From JAWVFM01 sp038237625 (GTDB lineage Bacteria > Actinomycetota > Thermoleophilia > Solirubrobacterales > 70-9), in assembly GCA_038237625.1 (NCBI GenBank), contig JBBRYM010000008.1:1-64000 (forward strand): a DNA stretch of 64,000 bases, read 5' to 3'. Positions within the stretch are counted from its first letter, which is position 1. Each line of letters starts with the position of its first letter. The notes beneath the pieces were generated by a model. The model was given only the letters and a program-made list of their open reading frames with translations. It had not been told where the DNA came from and made no database searches. The position numbers and the translations under genes are program-made. This document shows, in pieces, positions 15,491-24,095 of the stretch.

Positions 15491-15507
15491 GTAGCACGGT
15501 GCTACAA
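15491..15507. promoter_or_regulatory. Perfect 17-bp palindrome (operator) at the nuo promoter
   Basis: TGTAGCACGGTGCTACA is a perfect inverted repeat with a one-base centre. It covers the expected -35 position of the TATAAA promoter for nuoA, so a dimeric regulator bound here would block or replace -35 contacts. The cognate regulator was not identified. Confidence 0.65.
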
Positions 15508-15516
15508 AGTGGTTGT

Positions 15517-15522
15517 ATAAAG
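15517..15522 (+). promoter_or_regulatory. -10 element of the nuo operon promoter
   Basis: TATAAA lies 22 bases before the nuoA TTG start, leaving a short leader of about 15 bases with GAAGA close to the start. Confidence 0.5.
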
Positions 15523-15544
15523 GCCGCAGCGACCGTCCCGAAGA

Positions 15545-15904
15545 TTGCTCCGCGCCTACCTGCCAGTCATCGTCTTCGCCGGTCTCGGTCTTCTGACCGG
15601 GGCAGCGCTGGTCGGCGTCAACAGCCTGATCGGCCCGAAGCGCCCGAGCAAGGTCAAGTCCGAGCCTTACGAGTGCGGGTTGCCGAGCGAGGTCTCGCGC
15701 ACGTTTCGGTTCGGCGTCAGCTTCTACATGGTCGCGATGCTCTTCATCCTCTTCGACATCGAGGTGGTCTTCCTCTACCCCGTCGGCGTGATCCTGAAGG
15801 CCGCCCACTCGGTGTTCGTCCTAGTTGAGGTCGGGGTATTCGTCGCTCTCCTTCTCGCCGGGCTGGTCTACGTGTGGCGTAGGGGAGCGCTCGATTGGAA
15901 ATAA
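15545..15904 (+). CDS. nuoA: NADH-quinone oxidoreductase subunit A
   Basis: NuoA is a small membrane subunit of respiratory complex I. The 119-aa protein has three hydrophobic helices, the conserved loop YECGLPSEVSRTFRFGVSFYMVAM and the acidic FILFDIEVVFLYP segment. The start is TTG, supported by the position of the first helix and a weak GAAGA. It is the first gene of a 14-gene nuoA-N operon plus one extra gene, and overlaps nuoB by ten bases. Confidence 0.95.
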   Translation: MLRAYLPVIVFAGLGLLTGAALVGVNSLIGPKRPSKVKSEPYECGLPSEVSRTFRFGVSFYMVAMLFILFDIEVVFLYPVGVILKAAHSVFVLVEVGVFVALLLAGLVYVWRRGALDWK

Positions 15905-16620
15905 AGAGGGAACGGATCCGCGCGCTTTCGCCCCTCGACCAGCCGCAGTCGGCCTCCGAGCTCCGCGTCCGCCAGCTCCGCGCGCGCGACCTCCTGCGCG
16001 GTGACCTCGACGGCCCCGACCTCGACGCCCACGTCGAGGACTCGGTGCTGACGACGACGATGGACAAGCTCCTCGCCTGGGGACGCAGCAACTCGATGTG
16101 GCCTGCAACCTTCGGCCTCGCCTGCTGCGCGATCGAGATGATGTCGATCGTCTCGCCGCGCTACGACGTGGCCCGCTTCGGCGCCGAGAACATGCGCGCC
16201 TCCCCCCGCCAGGCCGACTTCATCATCCTCTCCGGCCGGGTCTCGATCAAGATGGCGCCGGTCGTCCGGCGGATCTGGGACCAGATGCTCGAGCCCAAGT
16301 GGGCGATCGCGATGGGCGCCTGCTCGTCGTCCGGCGGCATGTTCGCCAACTACGCCGTCGTCCAGGGCGCCGACAAGTTCATGCCGGTAGACGTCCACGT
16401 CCCCGGCTGCCCCCCGCGCCCCGAGGCGTTGATGTACGGCTTCTCGAAGCTTCAGAAGAAGATCCAGGGCAACCCGGATCCAGGCTGGCGCCGGCGCTAC
16501 AACGCGGAGGGCACCGAGGAGTGGGCCCGCTTCACCAAGGCCCCCACCGACGCCGAGCGCGAGGCCTACGCGGCCGCCCGCGCGACCCTGGGCCTGACCG
16601 ACGGTGGCGAGCGTGCCTGA
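15895..16620 (+). CDS. nuoB: NADH-quinone oxidoreductase subunit B
   Basis: NuoB holds the terminal N2 4Fe-4S cluster next to the quinone site. The ligands are the CC pair in GLACCAIEMM, the cysteine in MGACSSSGG and that in PGCPPRPEAL. At 241 aa it is longer than average, because about 40 charged residues precede the core and a C-terminal tail of about 50 residues follows it. The TTG start overlaps nuoA. Confidence 0.95.
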   Translation: MEIKRERIRALSPLDQPQSASELRVRQLRARDLLRGDLDGPDLDAHVEDSVLTTTMDKLLAWGRSNSMWPATFGLACCAIEMMSIVSPRYDVARFGAENMRASPRQADFIILSGRVSIKMAPVVRRIWDQMLEPKWAIAMGACSSSGGMFANYAVVQGADKFMPVDVHVPGCPPRPEALMYGFSKLQKKIQGNPDPGWRRRYNAEGTEEWARFTKAPTDAEREAYAAARATLGLTDGGERA

Positions 16621-17143
16621 CGCACCGGGACTGGAGCTGATCGCCGGCGAGCTCGGTGAGGCCCACCCCGGCTCGGTCCTGACGACCTATCACGAGCACG
16701 GCCAGGCCTGCCTCGTCGTCGACCCCGACCGGATCGCCGACGTCCTGCGCTTCCTGCGCGATACGCCGGGCCAGGAATACACCTTCCTCGCGAGCCTGCA
16801 TGGCGCCGACTACCTGCCCGCCCAGCCGCGCTTTGGCGTGCATTACGAGCTGCTCTCGATGGCGCGGGTGGAACGCCTGCGTGTGCGGGCGGCGATCTCC
16901 GAGCCCGAGGACGGCAGCCTGCCCGAGATCGACTCCGTGGTCGAGCTCTTCCCCACCGCCTCGTTCCAGGAGCGCGAGGTCTACGACTTTTTCGGCATCG
17001 TCTTCCGCGGCCACCCCGACCTGCGCCGCATCCTCATGCCCGAGACCTACGTGGGCTGGCCGCAGCGGCGCGACTTCCCGATCGGCGGGGACCCGGTGAT
17101 CTTCACCGCCGACGAACTCGAAGTCCCGAGGTGGACGCAGTGA
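16604..17143 (+). CDS. nuoC: NADH-quinone oxidoreductase subunit C
   Basis: This is the 30-kDa-type hydrophilic subunit of the complex I peripheral arm. Signature segments are TFLASLHGADY, the acidic SVVELFPTASFQEREVYDFFGI and the C-terminal MPETYVGWPQRRDFPI. It is 179 aa from GTG 16604; GTG 16613, with GGTGG upstream, is equally possible. It overlaps nuoB. NuoC and NuoD are separate genes here and not fused as in Escherichia coli. Confidence 0.95.
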   Translation: MASVPDAPGLELIAGELGEAHPGSVLTTYHEHGQACLVVDPDRIADVLRFLRDTPGQEYTFLASLHGADYLPAQPRFGVHYELLSMARVERLRVRAAISEPEDGSLPEIDSVVELFPTASFQEREVYDFFGIVFRGHPDLRRILMPETYVGWPQRRDFPIGGDPVIFTADELEVPRWTQ

Positions 17144-17192
17144 GAGCGGAGCTGATCGCTTTGGTGCTGGGCGAAGCGCGAAGGAAGAGCCA

Positions 17193-18482
17193 GTGAGTAC
17201 TGAGACGCGCTGGCACTCGCCGGCCGGCGGGCGTGATGTCGTCGCCGGCAGCTATGCCGATGTCATCGGCTCCTCGGCCGTGGAGCGCACGGATGCAGCC
17301 GGCTCCTTCGGGGAATCCGAGGAGCTCTTCACGGTCAACATGGGCCCGCATCACCCCGCAACGCACGGGGTGCTCCGCCTGCTCGTGAGCCTCGAAGGGG
17401 AGACTGTGCGCGACCTCAAGCCGATCATGGGCTACGTCCACACCGGCATCGAGAAGAGCTGCGAGGACAAGGCCTACTGGAAGGTCATTCCGTTCGTCGA
17501 GCGGATGGACTACCTCTCCTACTTCTTCAACATGCAGGCCTTCTGTGGCTGCGTCGAGACGCTGCTGGAGCTCGAGATCCCGCCGCGGGCGAAGTACCTG
17601 CGCACCATCCACATGGAGCTCAACCGCCTGCATTCGCACCTGGTGTGGCTTGGGACCTCGGCGCTCGACCTCGGCGCGATGTCGATGTTCTTCTATTGCT
17701 TTCGCGACCGCGACCGAATCCTCGACATCTTCGAGATGTCAGCCGGGCAGCGCATGCACACCCGCTACTTCCAGGTGGGCGGGGTCGCGGAGGACATCCC
17801 CGTCGGGTTCGAGCGCAAGGTGCTCGGCTTCTGCGACGAGTTCCTGGGCCGCGTCGATCAGTTCGAGGCCCTGCTCACCAACAACGAGATCTTCCTCAAC
17901 CGCACCAAGGGCGTCGGCGTCGTCTCGAAGGAGAGGCTGCTGGCCCTGGGGGTCACCGGCCCCCTTTTGCGCGCCGCCGGCGAGCCCTGGGACCTGCGCA
18001 AGGTCTCGCCGTACCTTGCCTACGGCGATCTCGACTTCAACATTCCGGTGGGAACGGTTGGCGACGGCTGGGACCGCTTCCGCGTCCGCATCGAGGAGAT
18101 GCGCGAATCGGTCGCGATCATCCGCCAGGCGATCGCGGGCCTTCCCGAAGGTCCCTACATCGCCGCCGACCGCAAGATCGTGCTGCCGCCCCGCCACGAG
18201 CTGGCGACCTCGATGGAGGCGCTGATCCACCACTTCAAGCTCGTCACCGAGGGCTTTCGCGTGCCCCCGGGTGAGGCCTACTACCCGATCGAGTCGCCGC
18301 GCGGCGAGCTCGGCTGCTTCGTCGTGGCCGATGGCTCCGCCAAGCCGGCCCGTGTCCACTTCCGCGACCCCTCGTTCGTGAACCTCCAGGCCTTGCGCGA
18401 CATGTCCGTCGGGGGCTACGTCGCCGACCTCATCCAGACCCTGGCGATGCTCGACCCGATCCTCGGAGGGATTGATAGGTGA
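17193..18482 (+). CDS. nuoD: NADH-quinone oxidoreductase subunit D
   Basis: NuoD is the 49-kDa-type subunit that forms the quinone-binding pocket with NuoB. The 429-aa protein has NMGPHHPATHGVLRLL, GYVHTGIEKSCEDK, HMELNRLHSHLVWLG and the C-terminal ESPRGELGCFVVADG. The first 45 residues are a variable extension. GTG 17193 follows GGAAGAGCCA. A 49-base gap separates it from nuoC, the largest untranslated gap in the first half of the operon. Confidence 0.96.
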   Translation: MSTETRWHSPAGGRDVVAGSYADVIGSSAVERTDAAGSFGESEELFTVNMGPHHPATHGVLRLLVSLEGETVRDLKPIMGYVHTGIEKSCEDKAYWKVIPFVERMDYLSYFFNMQAFCGCVETLLELEIPPRAKYLRTIHMELNRLHSHLVWLGTSALDLGAMSMFFYCFRDRDRILDIFEMSAGQRMHTRYFQVGGVAEDIPVGFERKVLGFCDEFLGRVDQFEALLTNNEIFLNRTKGVGVVSKERLLALGVTGPLLRAAGEPWDLRKVSPYLAYGDLDFNIPVGTVGDGWDRFRVRIEEMRESVAIIRQAIAGLPEGPYIAADRKIVLPPRHELATSMEALIHHFKLVTEGFRVPPGEAYYPIESPRGELGCFVVADGSAKPARVHFRDPSFVNLQALRDMSVGGYVADLIQTLAMLDPILGGIDR

Positions 18483-18534
18483 GCGCTTTGCGCGAAACCG
18501 TGTTTGCCCCCCTGGCAAGGGAGGTTGTTTGCCG

Positions 18535-19230
18535 GTGAGCCACGAGTATCGGCCTACCGACGATTTGAGTGCCGCCGAGCGCAGCGAGCTCATCGCCTCG
18601 ATGCGCCCCGAGGACGCCGAGCGCATCCCCGAGCTCCACGAGGTCGACGTTCCCGAGGAGCTGAAGGCCGAGATCGAGGCCGCCATGGGCCGCTACCCCG
18701 AGCTGCGTTCCGCCTCGATCCCGGCGCTGTGGGCCGTGCAGCGCCGCTACGGGTGGTGCAGCCCCGACGGCATTCGCCAGGCGGCGGCCGTCATGGGCCT
18801 CTCCCCCGCTTACCTGCAGTCCGTCGCAAGCTTCTACGACCTCTTCCGACTACGCCCGCTGGGCGAGCACCGCGTGCTCGTCTGCACCAACATCTCCTGC
18901 TGGATGAACGGCGCCGACGAGCTCCTCGACGCGCTCTGCGACGCCTCCGGAGCGGATCACGAGGCCGCGCACCACGGCGGCGCCAACGCCCCCGACGGCA
19001 ACGTCTTCGTCTCCGGCTTCGAGTGCCTGGGTGCTTGCGACATCGCGCCGATGGCCTCGATCGACGACCGCTATTACGGGCCGCTGGAGATCGGCGAAGC
19101 CGAGGCGATCATCGCCGCCCTGCGCGCCGACTCCGAGCCGGTTCCCGAGAAGGCGCTTCACCATCGCGGCCTCGCAGGCGGCTCTGGCGCCGGCGACGAC
19201 CCGCGCGTCCCGGAGCTCGACCGTGGCTGA
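18535..19230 (+). CDS. nuoE: NADH-quinone oxidoreductase subunit E
   Basis: NuoE carries the N1a 2Fe-2S cluster beside NuoF. Thioredoxin-like ligand motifs are CTNISC and, further on, CLGAC. The first 50 residues are acidic and variable, giving 231 aa. GTG 18535 has AAGGGAGGT at good spacing; TTG 18529 and a start overlapping nuoD at 18472 are possible but poorer. It overlaps nuoF by eight bases. A small stem (TTGCC/GGCAA) lies in the nuoD-nuoE gap. Confidence 0.93.
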   Translation: MSHEYRPTDDLSAAERSELIASMRPEDAERIPELHEVDVPEELKAEIEAAMGRYPELRSASIPALWAVQRRYGWCSPDGIRQAAAVMGLSPAYLQSVASFYDLFRLRPLGEHRVLVCTNISCWMNGADELLDALCDASGADHEAAHHGGANAPDGNVFVSGFECLGACDIAPMASIDDRYYGPLEIGEAEAIIAALRADSEPVPEKALHHRGLAGGSGAGDDPRVPELDRG

Positions 19231-20563
19231 AACCCGCATCCTCTTTCGCGAGCTCGACGACCCCGCGTTGCGGACGATCGACGGCTACCGGCGCCGCGGC
19301 GGCTACCGCTCGCTCGAGCGCGCCTTCCGCGAGCTCGAGCCCGACTTTCTGCTCGGCCAGCTCGAGGAGTCGGAGCTTCGCGGCCGCGGGGGCGCGGGGT
19401 TCTCGATGGGCAAGAAGGGCTCGTTCCTGCCCCGCGGCGACATGGACAAGTACCTGTGCTGCAACGCCGACGAGTCCGAGCCCGGAACCTTCAAGGACCG
19501 CGAGCTGATGCAGAAGAACCCGCACCTCCTGATCGAGGGAATCGCGATCGCGGCGCTGGCGGTCGACGCCACCCGCGCGTTTATCTTCATCCGCGGCGAA
19601 TACGCCGAGCAGGCGGACATCGTCGAGCAAGCGGTCGACGAGGCATACGAGGCCGGGTTCCTTGGCGAGAACATTCTCGGCAGCGGCTTTGGCGTCGAGC
19701 TGGTCGTCCATCGCGGCGCCGGCGCCTACATCTGCGGCGAGGAGACCGCGCTGCTCGACTCGCTCGAAGGCAAGCGGGGGAATCCGCGCCTGAAGCCGCC
19801 CTTCCCGGCGATCCAGGGCCTCTACGGCGGGCCTACCCTGATCAACAACGTCGAGACGCTGATGAACGTCCCGCTGGTCGTCGAGCACGGTGCCGGCTGG
19901 TTCAAGAGCTTTGGGACCGAGGAATCCACCGGTACCAAGGTCGTGTCGGTCTCGGGCTGCGTGCAGCGTCCGGGCAACTACGAGATCGAGCTCGGCATGC
20001 CCTCGCGGGAGATCATCTTCGACCTGGCCGGCGGGCCCCCAGAGGGCCGTGGGGTCAAGGCGTGGTTTCCGGGCGGCTCTTCGGCACCGGTCCTGACCGC
20101 AGACGACCTCGACGTCCCCTACAGCTTCGAGGCGCTCGCTGGTGCCGGCTCGATGCTGGGCTCGGGAGCGATCATCGTCGCCGACGACGCGGTGTCGATT
20201 CCAGAGCTGGCGCTGCGGACCGCGCGCTTCTACCACCACGAGTCGTGCGGCAAGTGCACCCCTTGTCGCGAGGGCACCAACTGGACGGTGAAGATGCTCG
20301 AGCGAGTCGTGGCGGGCGAGGCCACCCCGATGGACCTCGACATCATCACCTCGGTCCAGGAGAACATCATCGGCAACTGCCTGTGCGTGCTGGGCGACGC
20401 AATGGCGATGCCCGTCGGCAGCATGGTCAAGAAGTTCCGCTCGGAATTCGAAGAACAACTCCGAGGAGTTGCAAGCAGCTCCTCGGGTTCGGGCGCCAAC
20501 GGGGCGGCAGGCACGGCCGAAGGAACCGCGACTTCGTCGCTAGCCCAGGCGGGCGCACCTTGA
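19223..20563 (+). CDS. nuoF: NADH-quinone oxidoreductase subunit F
   Basis: NuoF binds NADH and FMN and carries the N3 4Fe-4S cluster. FMN/NADH motifs are RGRGGAGFSMGKKGSF, CNADESEPGTFKDR and GAGAYICGEETALLDSLEG; the cluster ligands are in SCGKCTPCREG and NCLCVLG. The 446-aa protein ends with about 30 residues of Ser/Gly/Ala low complexity, encoded by hairpin-rich DNA that includes repeat C. It begins with GTG and ends in TTGA overlap with nuoG. Confidence 0.95.
   Translation: MAETRILFRELDDPALRTIDGYRRRGGYRSLERAFRELEPDFLLGQLEESELRGRGGAGFSMGKKGSFLPRGDMDKYLCCNADESEPGTFKDRELMQKNPHLLIEGIAIAALAVDATRAFIFIRGEYAEQADIVEQAVDEAYEAGFLGENILGSGFGVELVVHRGAGAYICGEETALLDSLEGKRGNPRLKPPFPAIQGLYGGPTLINNVETLMNVPLVVEHGAGWFKSFGTEESTGTKVVSVSGCVQRPGNYEIELGMPSREIIFDLAGGPPEGRGVKAWFPGGSSAPVLTADDLDVPYSFEALAGAGSMLGSGAIIVADDAVSIPELALRTARFYHHESCGKCTPCREGTNWTVKMLERVVAGEATPMDLDIITSVQENIIGNCLCVLGDAMAMPVGSMVKKFRSEFEEQLRGVASSSSGSGANGAAGTAEGTATSSLAQAGAP
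20456..20486 (+). other. Nested hairpins in the 3' end of nuoF
   Basis: CAACTCC/GGAGTTG with a two-base loop and CCGAGGAG/CTCCTCGG with a ten-base loop are mutually exclusive stems at 20455-20486. They could act as an RNA processing or stability element between nuoF and nuoG, or simply reflect inserted repeat DNA. Confidence 0.4.
20500..20546 (+). repeat. Repeat C, copy 1 (nuoF tail)
   Basis: A 47-nt block whose last 20 bases, CGCGACTTCGTCGCTAGCCC, are identical to those of 24044-24090, with 14 of the first 16 also matching and a variable centre. It contains a GCGAC-TTC-GTCGC mini-hairpin and encodes part of the low-complexity C-terminus of NuoF just before the nuoG start. Confidence 0.7.
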
Positions 20564-22992
20564 GCGAGAAGCAGGAGATCACCCTCGTCGTCGACGGCGT
20601 CGAGGTGCAGGCCACCGAAGGCTCGATGCTCGTCGACGCGGCGAAGGGCGGCGACGTCGAGATTCCGGTCTTCTGTTACGAGCCGAAGCTGGGCCCGCCC
20701 GTCGGCGCCTGCCGGATGTGCCTGGTGGAGGTCGAGGGAATCCCCAAGCTCCAGACCGCGTGCTCCACCCCGGTTCGCGACGGCATGGTCGTCTACACCC
20801 GCACCGACCGCGTGAAGGAGGCGCAGAACGCGGTGGTCGAGTTCCTGCTGGTCAACCACCCGCTCGACTGCCCGGTGTGCGACAAGGGCGGCGAGTGCCC
20901 GCTTCAGGACATCGCGATGGGCTGGGGCGCGGGCCGCAGCCGTTTCACCGATCCCAAGCGCCACTTCCAAAAGCCTGTGCCGCTCTCGCCGCTGGTGCGG
21001 ATCGACCGCGAGCGCTGCATCCTCTGCTACCGCTGCGTTCGCTTCAGCCAGGAGGTTGCGGAGGACGAGCAGCTCCAGCTCCTGGAGCGCGGCGCGAACA
21101 CGTTCGTGGGCACCTTCGACGACCACCCCTACATCGCGCCCTTCCACGGCAACGTCATCGAGCTCTGCCCGGTCGGCGCGCTGACCTCCGAGGCCTACCG
21201 GTTCCGCGCCCGCCCCTGGGACATCGAGGACGCGGGGTCGATCTGCACCCTCTGCCCCTCGCAGTGCAACGTCAAGCACACAGTCCGCGACGACGTGGTC
21301 GAGCGCGTCCTCGCCCGCGACAACCCGGACGTCGACGACGGCTGGCTCTGCGACAAGGGCCGATTCGGCTTCCAGATGCTGGCCTCGAGTGACCGGCTGA
21401 CCATGCCGCAGGTCCGCTCCGGCGGAGCTCTCGACGAGGCGAGTTGGGAGGAGGCGCTAGAGAGAGCCGCCTCCGGGCTGGCCGCAGCGAAGGGCAAGGT
21501 CGCGGCGATCGTTGGGGGCGGCGCCACCAACGAGGAGGGCTACCTCGTCCAGCGGATCGTCCGCGGCTCCCTCAACTCAGCGGACGTCGACTCGCGCCCG
21601 GTCGCGGGTCCGTCGCAGGCGCTTCGCGCCGAGCTCGGCCGGCCGGATCGTGCTGCGTCGATGGCCGACGTCGACCATGCGCAGGCGATCCTGCTGCTCG
21701 ACTGCGACCCGCTGCACGAGATGCCGATCCTCGACCTCCGAATCCGCAAGGCGATCCGCCGCAACGGCGCCAAACTGGTCGTCGCCTCGGCGCGGCCGAC
21801 CGCGCTCGACGGCGGCGCCGAGGAGGTCGAGAGGTTCGCTCCGAGCGAGGCCGCCTCGTTCTCACTCGAGAGCGATGCGGGCCGCGTGCTTCGCGACGCC
21901 GGCCGCGTCGTCGTGATCTTCGGCGAGCGAGTCGTCTGCGACTCGAACCCGGACGCGGCGGCCTCGTCGCTGCTCACGCTCGCCAAGGAGCTGACTCTCG
22001 AGGAAGACGGATCGGGGCTCATCGAGGTCCCGTCCGGAGCCAACGGACGCGGCCTCGCCGAGGTCGGTTGCCTTCCCGGGATCGGCCCGGGCCTCGCCGC
22101 CGCCGCCGCCGGCCGCAGCGCCGAGGAGATCCAGGAAGCGCTGGAATCCGGCGAGCTCGAGGGCCTGATCCTCTGGGAGGCCGATCCGGTCCGCGACTTC
22201 CCGGATCCCAAGGCCTGGCACTCCGCGCTGGGTGCGGCGAACTTCGTCCTCAGCATCTCGATGTTCGGCAACGCCTCCGGCGGCCACGCCGACGTCGTCC
22301 TCCCCGCTCAGGGCTACGCCGAGAAGGAGGGCACCGTCACGCATCCCGACGGCCGCGTGCAGCGCCTTCGCCCCGGCGTCCCTGCGCCCGGCGAAGTGCA
22401 GCCAGGCTGGCAGTTCCTGACGGAGTTGGCTGCTCGTCTCGGCGATGAGACGGGCATCGATTCCGCTCCGGAGGCTTTGGCAGCTCTGGTCAGCGAAGTG
22501 CCTTTCTACGGCGGTCTCACGCACGAGGAAATCGGCGCCCACGGAGTTCGCTGGCAAGGCCGCGATTCGGCCGATGGGGCGGCGGCGGTGGGAGGTCCCG
22601 GCGAACATGGGGGCACGGCCGGAGCCGGCACCCAGGCCCAGTCACGTTCGACGGGGACTGCCTCCGCCGACGCCCCCACCCCAAACGGCGGCCTGAGGCT
22701 CGGGACCTACCGCGACCTCTGGGCCGGCGAGGTAACCGAGCGCAATCCGGCCCTGAGGTTCCTGGCCCCGACGCAGACGCTCGAGCTCTCGCCCGATGAC
22801 GCCGAGCGCCTCGGGGTCGAGGGCGGCGAGGCGGTCGACGTCCGCTCAAACGGCTTCAGCGTGCGCGCCAACGTCGCCATTCGCGAGCGCATGCGTCCCG
22901 GCGCCGGCTTTCTGATCGAGGGGCTCGACGGCGACGGGGCGAATGTCCTTGGCGGCGCCGGCGAAGTCAGCGTCACGAAGGCAGGCGAGTGA
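20560..22992 (+). CDS. nuoG: NADH-quinone oxidoreductase subunit G
   Basis: NuoG is the large iron-sulfur subunit of the peripheral arm, with a degenerate molybdopterin-oxidoreductase body. N-terminal 2Fe-2S ligands are in GACRMC, followed by HPLDCPVCDKGGECPLQD, CILCYRC and the CTLCPSQCNVKH cluster. The middle (residues about 240-700) is the molybdopterin-like fold and there is a Gly/Ala-rich linker near residue 700. It is 810 aa from TTG 20560, which overlaps the nuoF stop. Confidence 0.94.
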   Translation: MSEKQEITLVVDGVEVQATEGSMLVDAAKGGDVEIPVFCYEPKLGPPVGACRMCLVEVEGIPKLQTACSTPVRDGMVVYTRTDRVKEAQNAVVEFLLVNHPLDCPVCDKGGECPLQDIAMGWGAGRSRFTDPKRHFQKPVPLSPLVRIDRERCILCYRCVRFSQEVAEDEQLQLLERGANTFVGTFDDHPYIAPFHGNVIELCPVGALTSEAYRFRARPWDIEDAGSICTLCPSQCNVKHTVRDDVVERVLARDNPDVDDGWLCDKGRFGFQMLASSDRLTMPQVRSGGALDEASWEEALERAASGLAAAKGKVAAIVGGGATNEEGYLVQRIVRGSLNSADVDSRPVAGPSQALRAELGRPDRAASMADVDHAQAILLLDCDPLHEMPILDLRIRKAIRRNGAKLVVASARPTALDGGAEEVERFAPSEAASFSLESDAGRVLRDAGRVVVIFGERVVCDSNPDAAASSLLTLAKELTLEEDGSGLIEVPSGANGRGLAEVGCLPGIGPGLAAAAAGRSAEEIQEALESGELEGLILWEADPVRDFPDPKAWHSALGAANFVLSISMFGNASGGHADVVLPAQGYAEKEGTVTHPDGRVQRLRPGVPAPGEVQPGWQFLTELAARLGDETGIDSAPEALAALVSEVPFYGGLTHEEIGAHGVRWQGRDSADGAAAVGGPGEHGGTAGAGTQAQSRSTGTASADAPTPNGGLRLGTYRDLWAGEVTERNPALRFLAPTQTLELSPDDAERLGVEGGEAVDVRSNGFSVRANVAIRERMRPGAGFLIEGLDGDGANVLGGAGEVSVTKAGE

Positions 22993-23987
22993 TCCCCCTC
23001 GCCGACACCAACTTCGTCGAGGCGAGCTGGATCCTGGTCGTCAAGTCGATCGTGATCTTCGCCGTGGTCATGGGGATCGTCCCGCTGCTCACGGTCGTCG
23101 AGCGCAAGCTCCTCGGCCGCTTCCAGCATCGCTACGGCCCCAACCGGGTCGGCCCCAAGGGACTTTTTCAGCCGCTCGCCGACGCCGTGAAGCTGGTGTC
23201 CAAGGAGGCCTATCGGCCGGCGAACGCCATCGGCATCCTTTGGGCCGCGGGGCCGCTCCTGGTCGTGTTCTCGGGCCTGGCAGCCCTCGCGATCCTGCCG
23301 TTCGGCGACGTCAAGGACGGCGTCGGGTTTTACGGGATCGACGTGCCGATCGGCGTCCTTTACTTCTTCGCCTTCGGCTCGTTCGGCTTCTACGGCCTCT
23401 TGATCGGCGGCTGGGCCTCAGGCTCGAAGTACAGCTTCCTCGGGGCCATGCGCTCGGCGGCGCAGCTGATCTCCTACGAGATCTCGATGGGCCTGGCCCT
23501 CCTCGGGGTGATCATGATGTCGGGCTCGCTCTCGCTGACCTCGATCGTCTACGCCCAGGACGGCATCTGGTACGTGATCCCGCAGTTCGTCGGGTTCATC
23601 GTCTTTTTGATCGCCGGGTTCGCCGAGGCCAACCGCGCGCCCTTCGACCTGCCTGAGGCCGACGCCGAGCTCGTCGCCGGCTACCAGACCGAGTACGGGG
23701 GAATGCGCTACGGCACCTACGCGATGACCGAGTACATCGAGATGTTCGTGATCTCGGGGATCGCGGTCACCTTCTTCCTCGGCGGCTGGCACGGGCCCGG
23801 TCCGGGGTTTCTCGACCCGATCTGGACCCTGCTGAAGATGCTCGCGGTGATGCTCTTCTTCATGTGGATCCGCGCGACGCTGCCGCGGCTTCGCTACGAC
23901 CAGCTGATGTCGCTGGGCTGGAAGGTGCTGCTGCCGCTGGCGACGCTCAACGTGTTGGTGACGGCTGTGTTGGTGACGCTGACATGA
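22989..23987 (+). CDS. nuoH: NADH-quinone oxidoreductase subunit H
   Basis: NuoH is the membrane subunit that joins the peripheral arm and forms part of the quinone channel. The 332-aa protein has eight helices and the family motifs ERKLLGRFQHRYGPNRVGP, AEANRAPFDLPEAD and RATLPRLRYDQLM. GTG 22989 overlaps the nuoG stop. After its stop comes a 108-base junction with a 9-bp stem (CCGGCGACA/TGTCGCCGG) and repeat C. Confidence 0.96.
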   Translation: MIPLADTNFVEASWILVVKSIVIFAVVMGIVPLLTVVERKLLGRFQHRYGPNRVGPKGLFQPLADAVKLVSKEAYRPANAIGILWAAGPLLVVFSGLAALAILPFGDVKDGVGFYGIDVPIGVLYFFAFGSFGFYGLLIGGWASGSKYSFLGAMRSAAQLISYEISMGLALLGVIMMSGSLSLTSIVYAQDGIWYVIPQFVGFIVFLIAGFAEANRAPFDLPEADAELVAGYQTEYGGMRYGTYAMTEYIEMFVISGIAVTFFLGGWHGPGPGFLDPIWTLLKMLAVMLFFMWIRATLPRLRYDQLMSLGWKVLLPLATLNVLVTAVLVTLT

Positions 23988-24043
23988 ATAACTCCGGCGA
24001 CATGCTCCGCTTCGCGTCCGCTGTCGCCGGGCTGCCGCTCCGT

Positions 24044-24090
24044 CGGGGTGGCAGGCCCGAGCTTCCCTATCGCGACTTCGTCGCTAGCCC
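24044..24090 (+). repeat. Repeat C, copy 2 (nuoH-nuoI junction)
   Basis: Same length and ends as the copy in nuoF, and placed five bases before the nuoI ATG. A frame of 39 codons (23984-24103) crosses it but overlaps the nuoI start and shows no sign of being a gene. Confidence 0.7.
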
Positions 24091-24095
24091 CAGCC

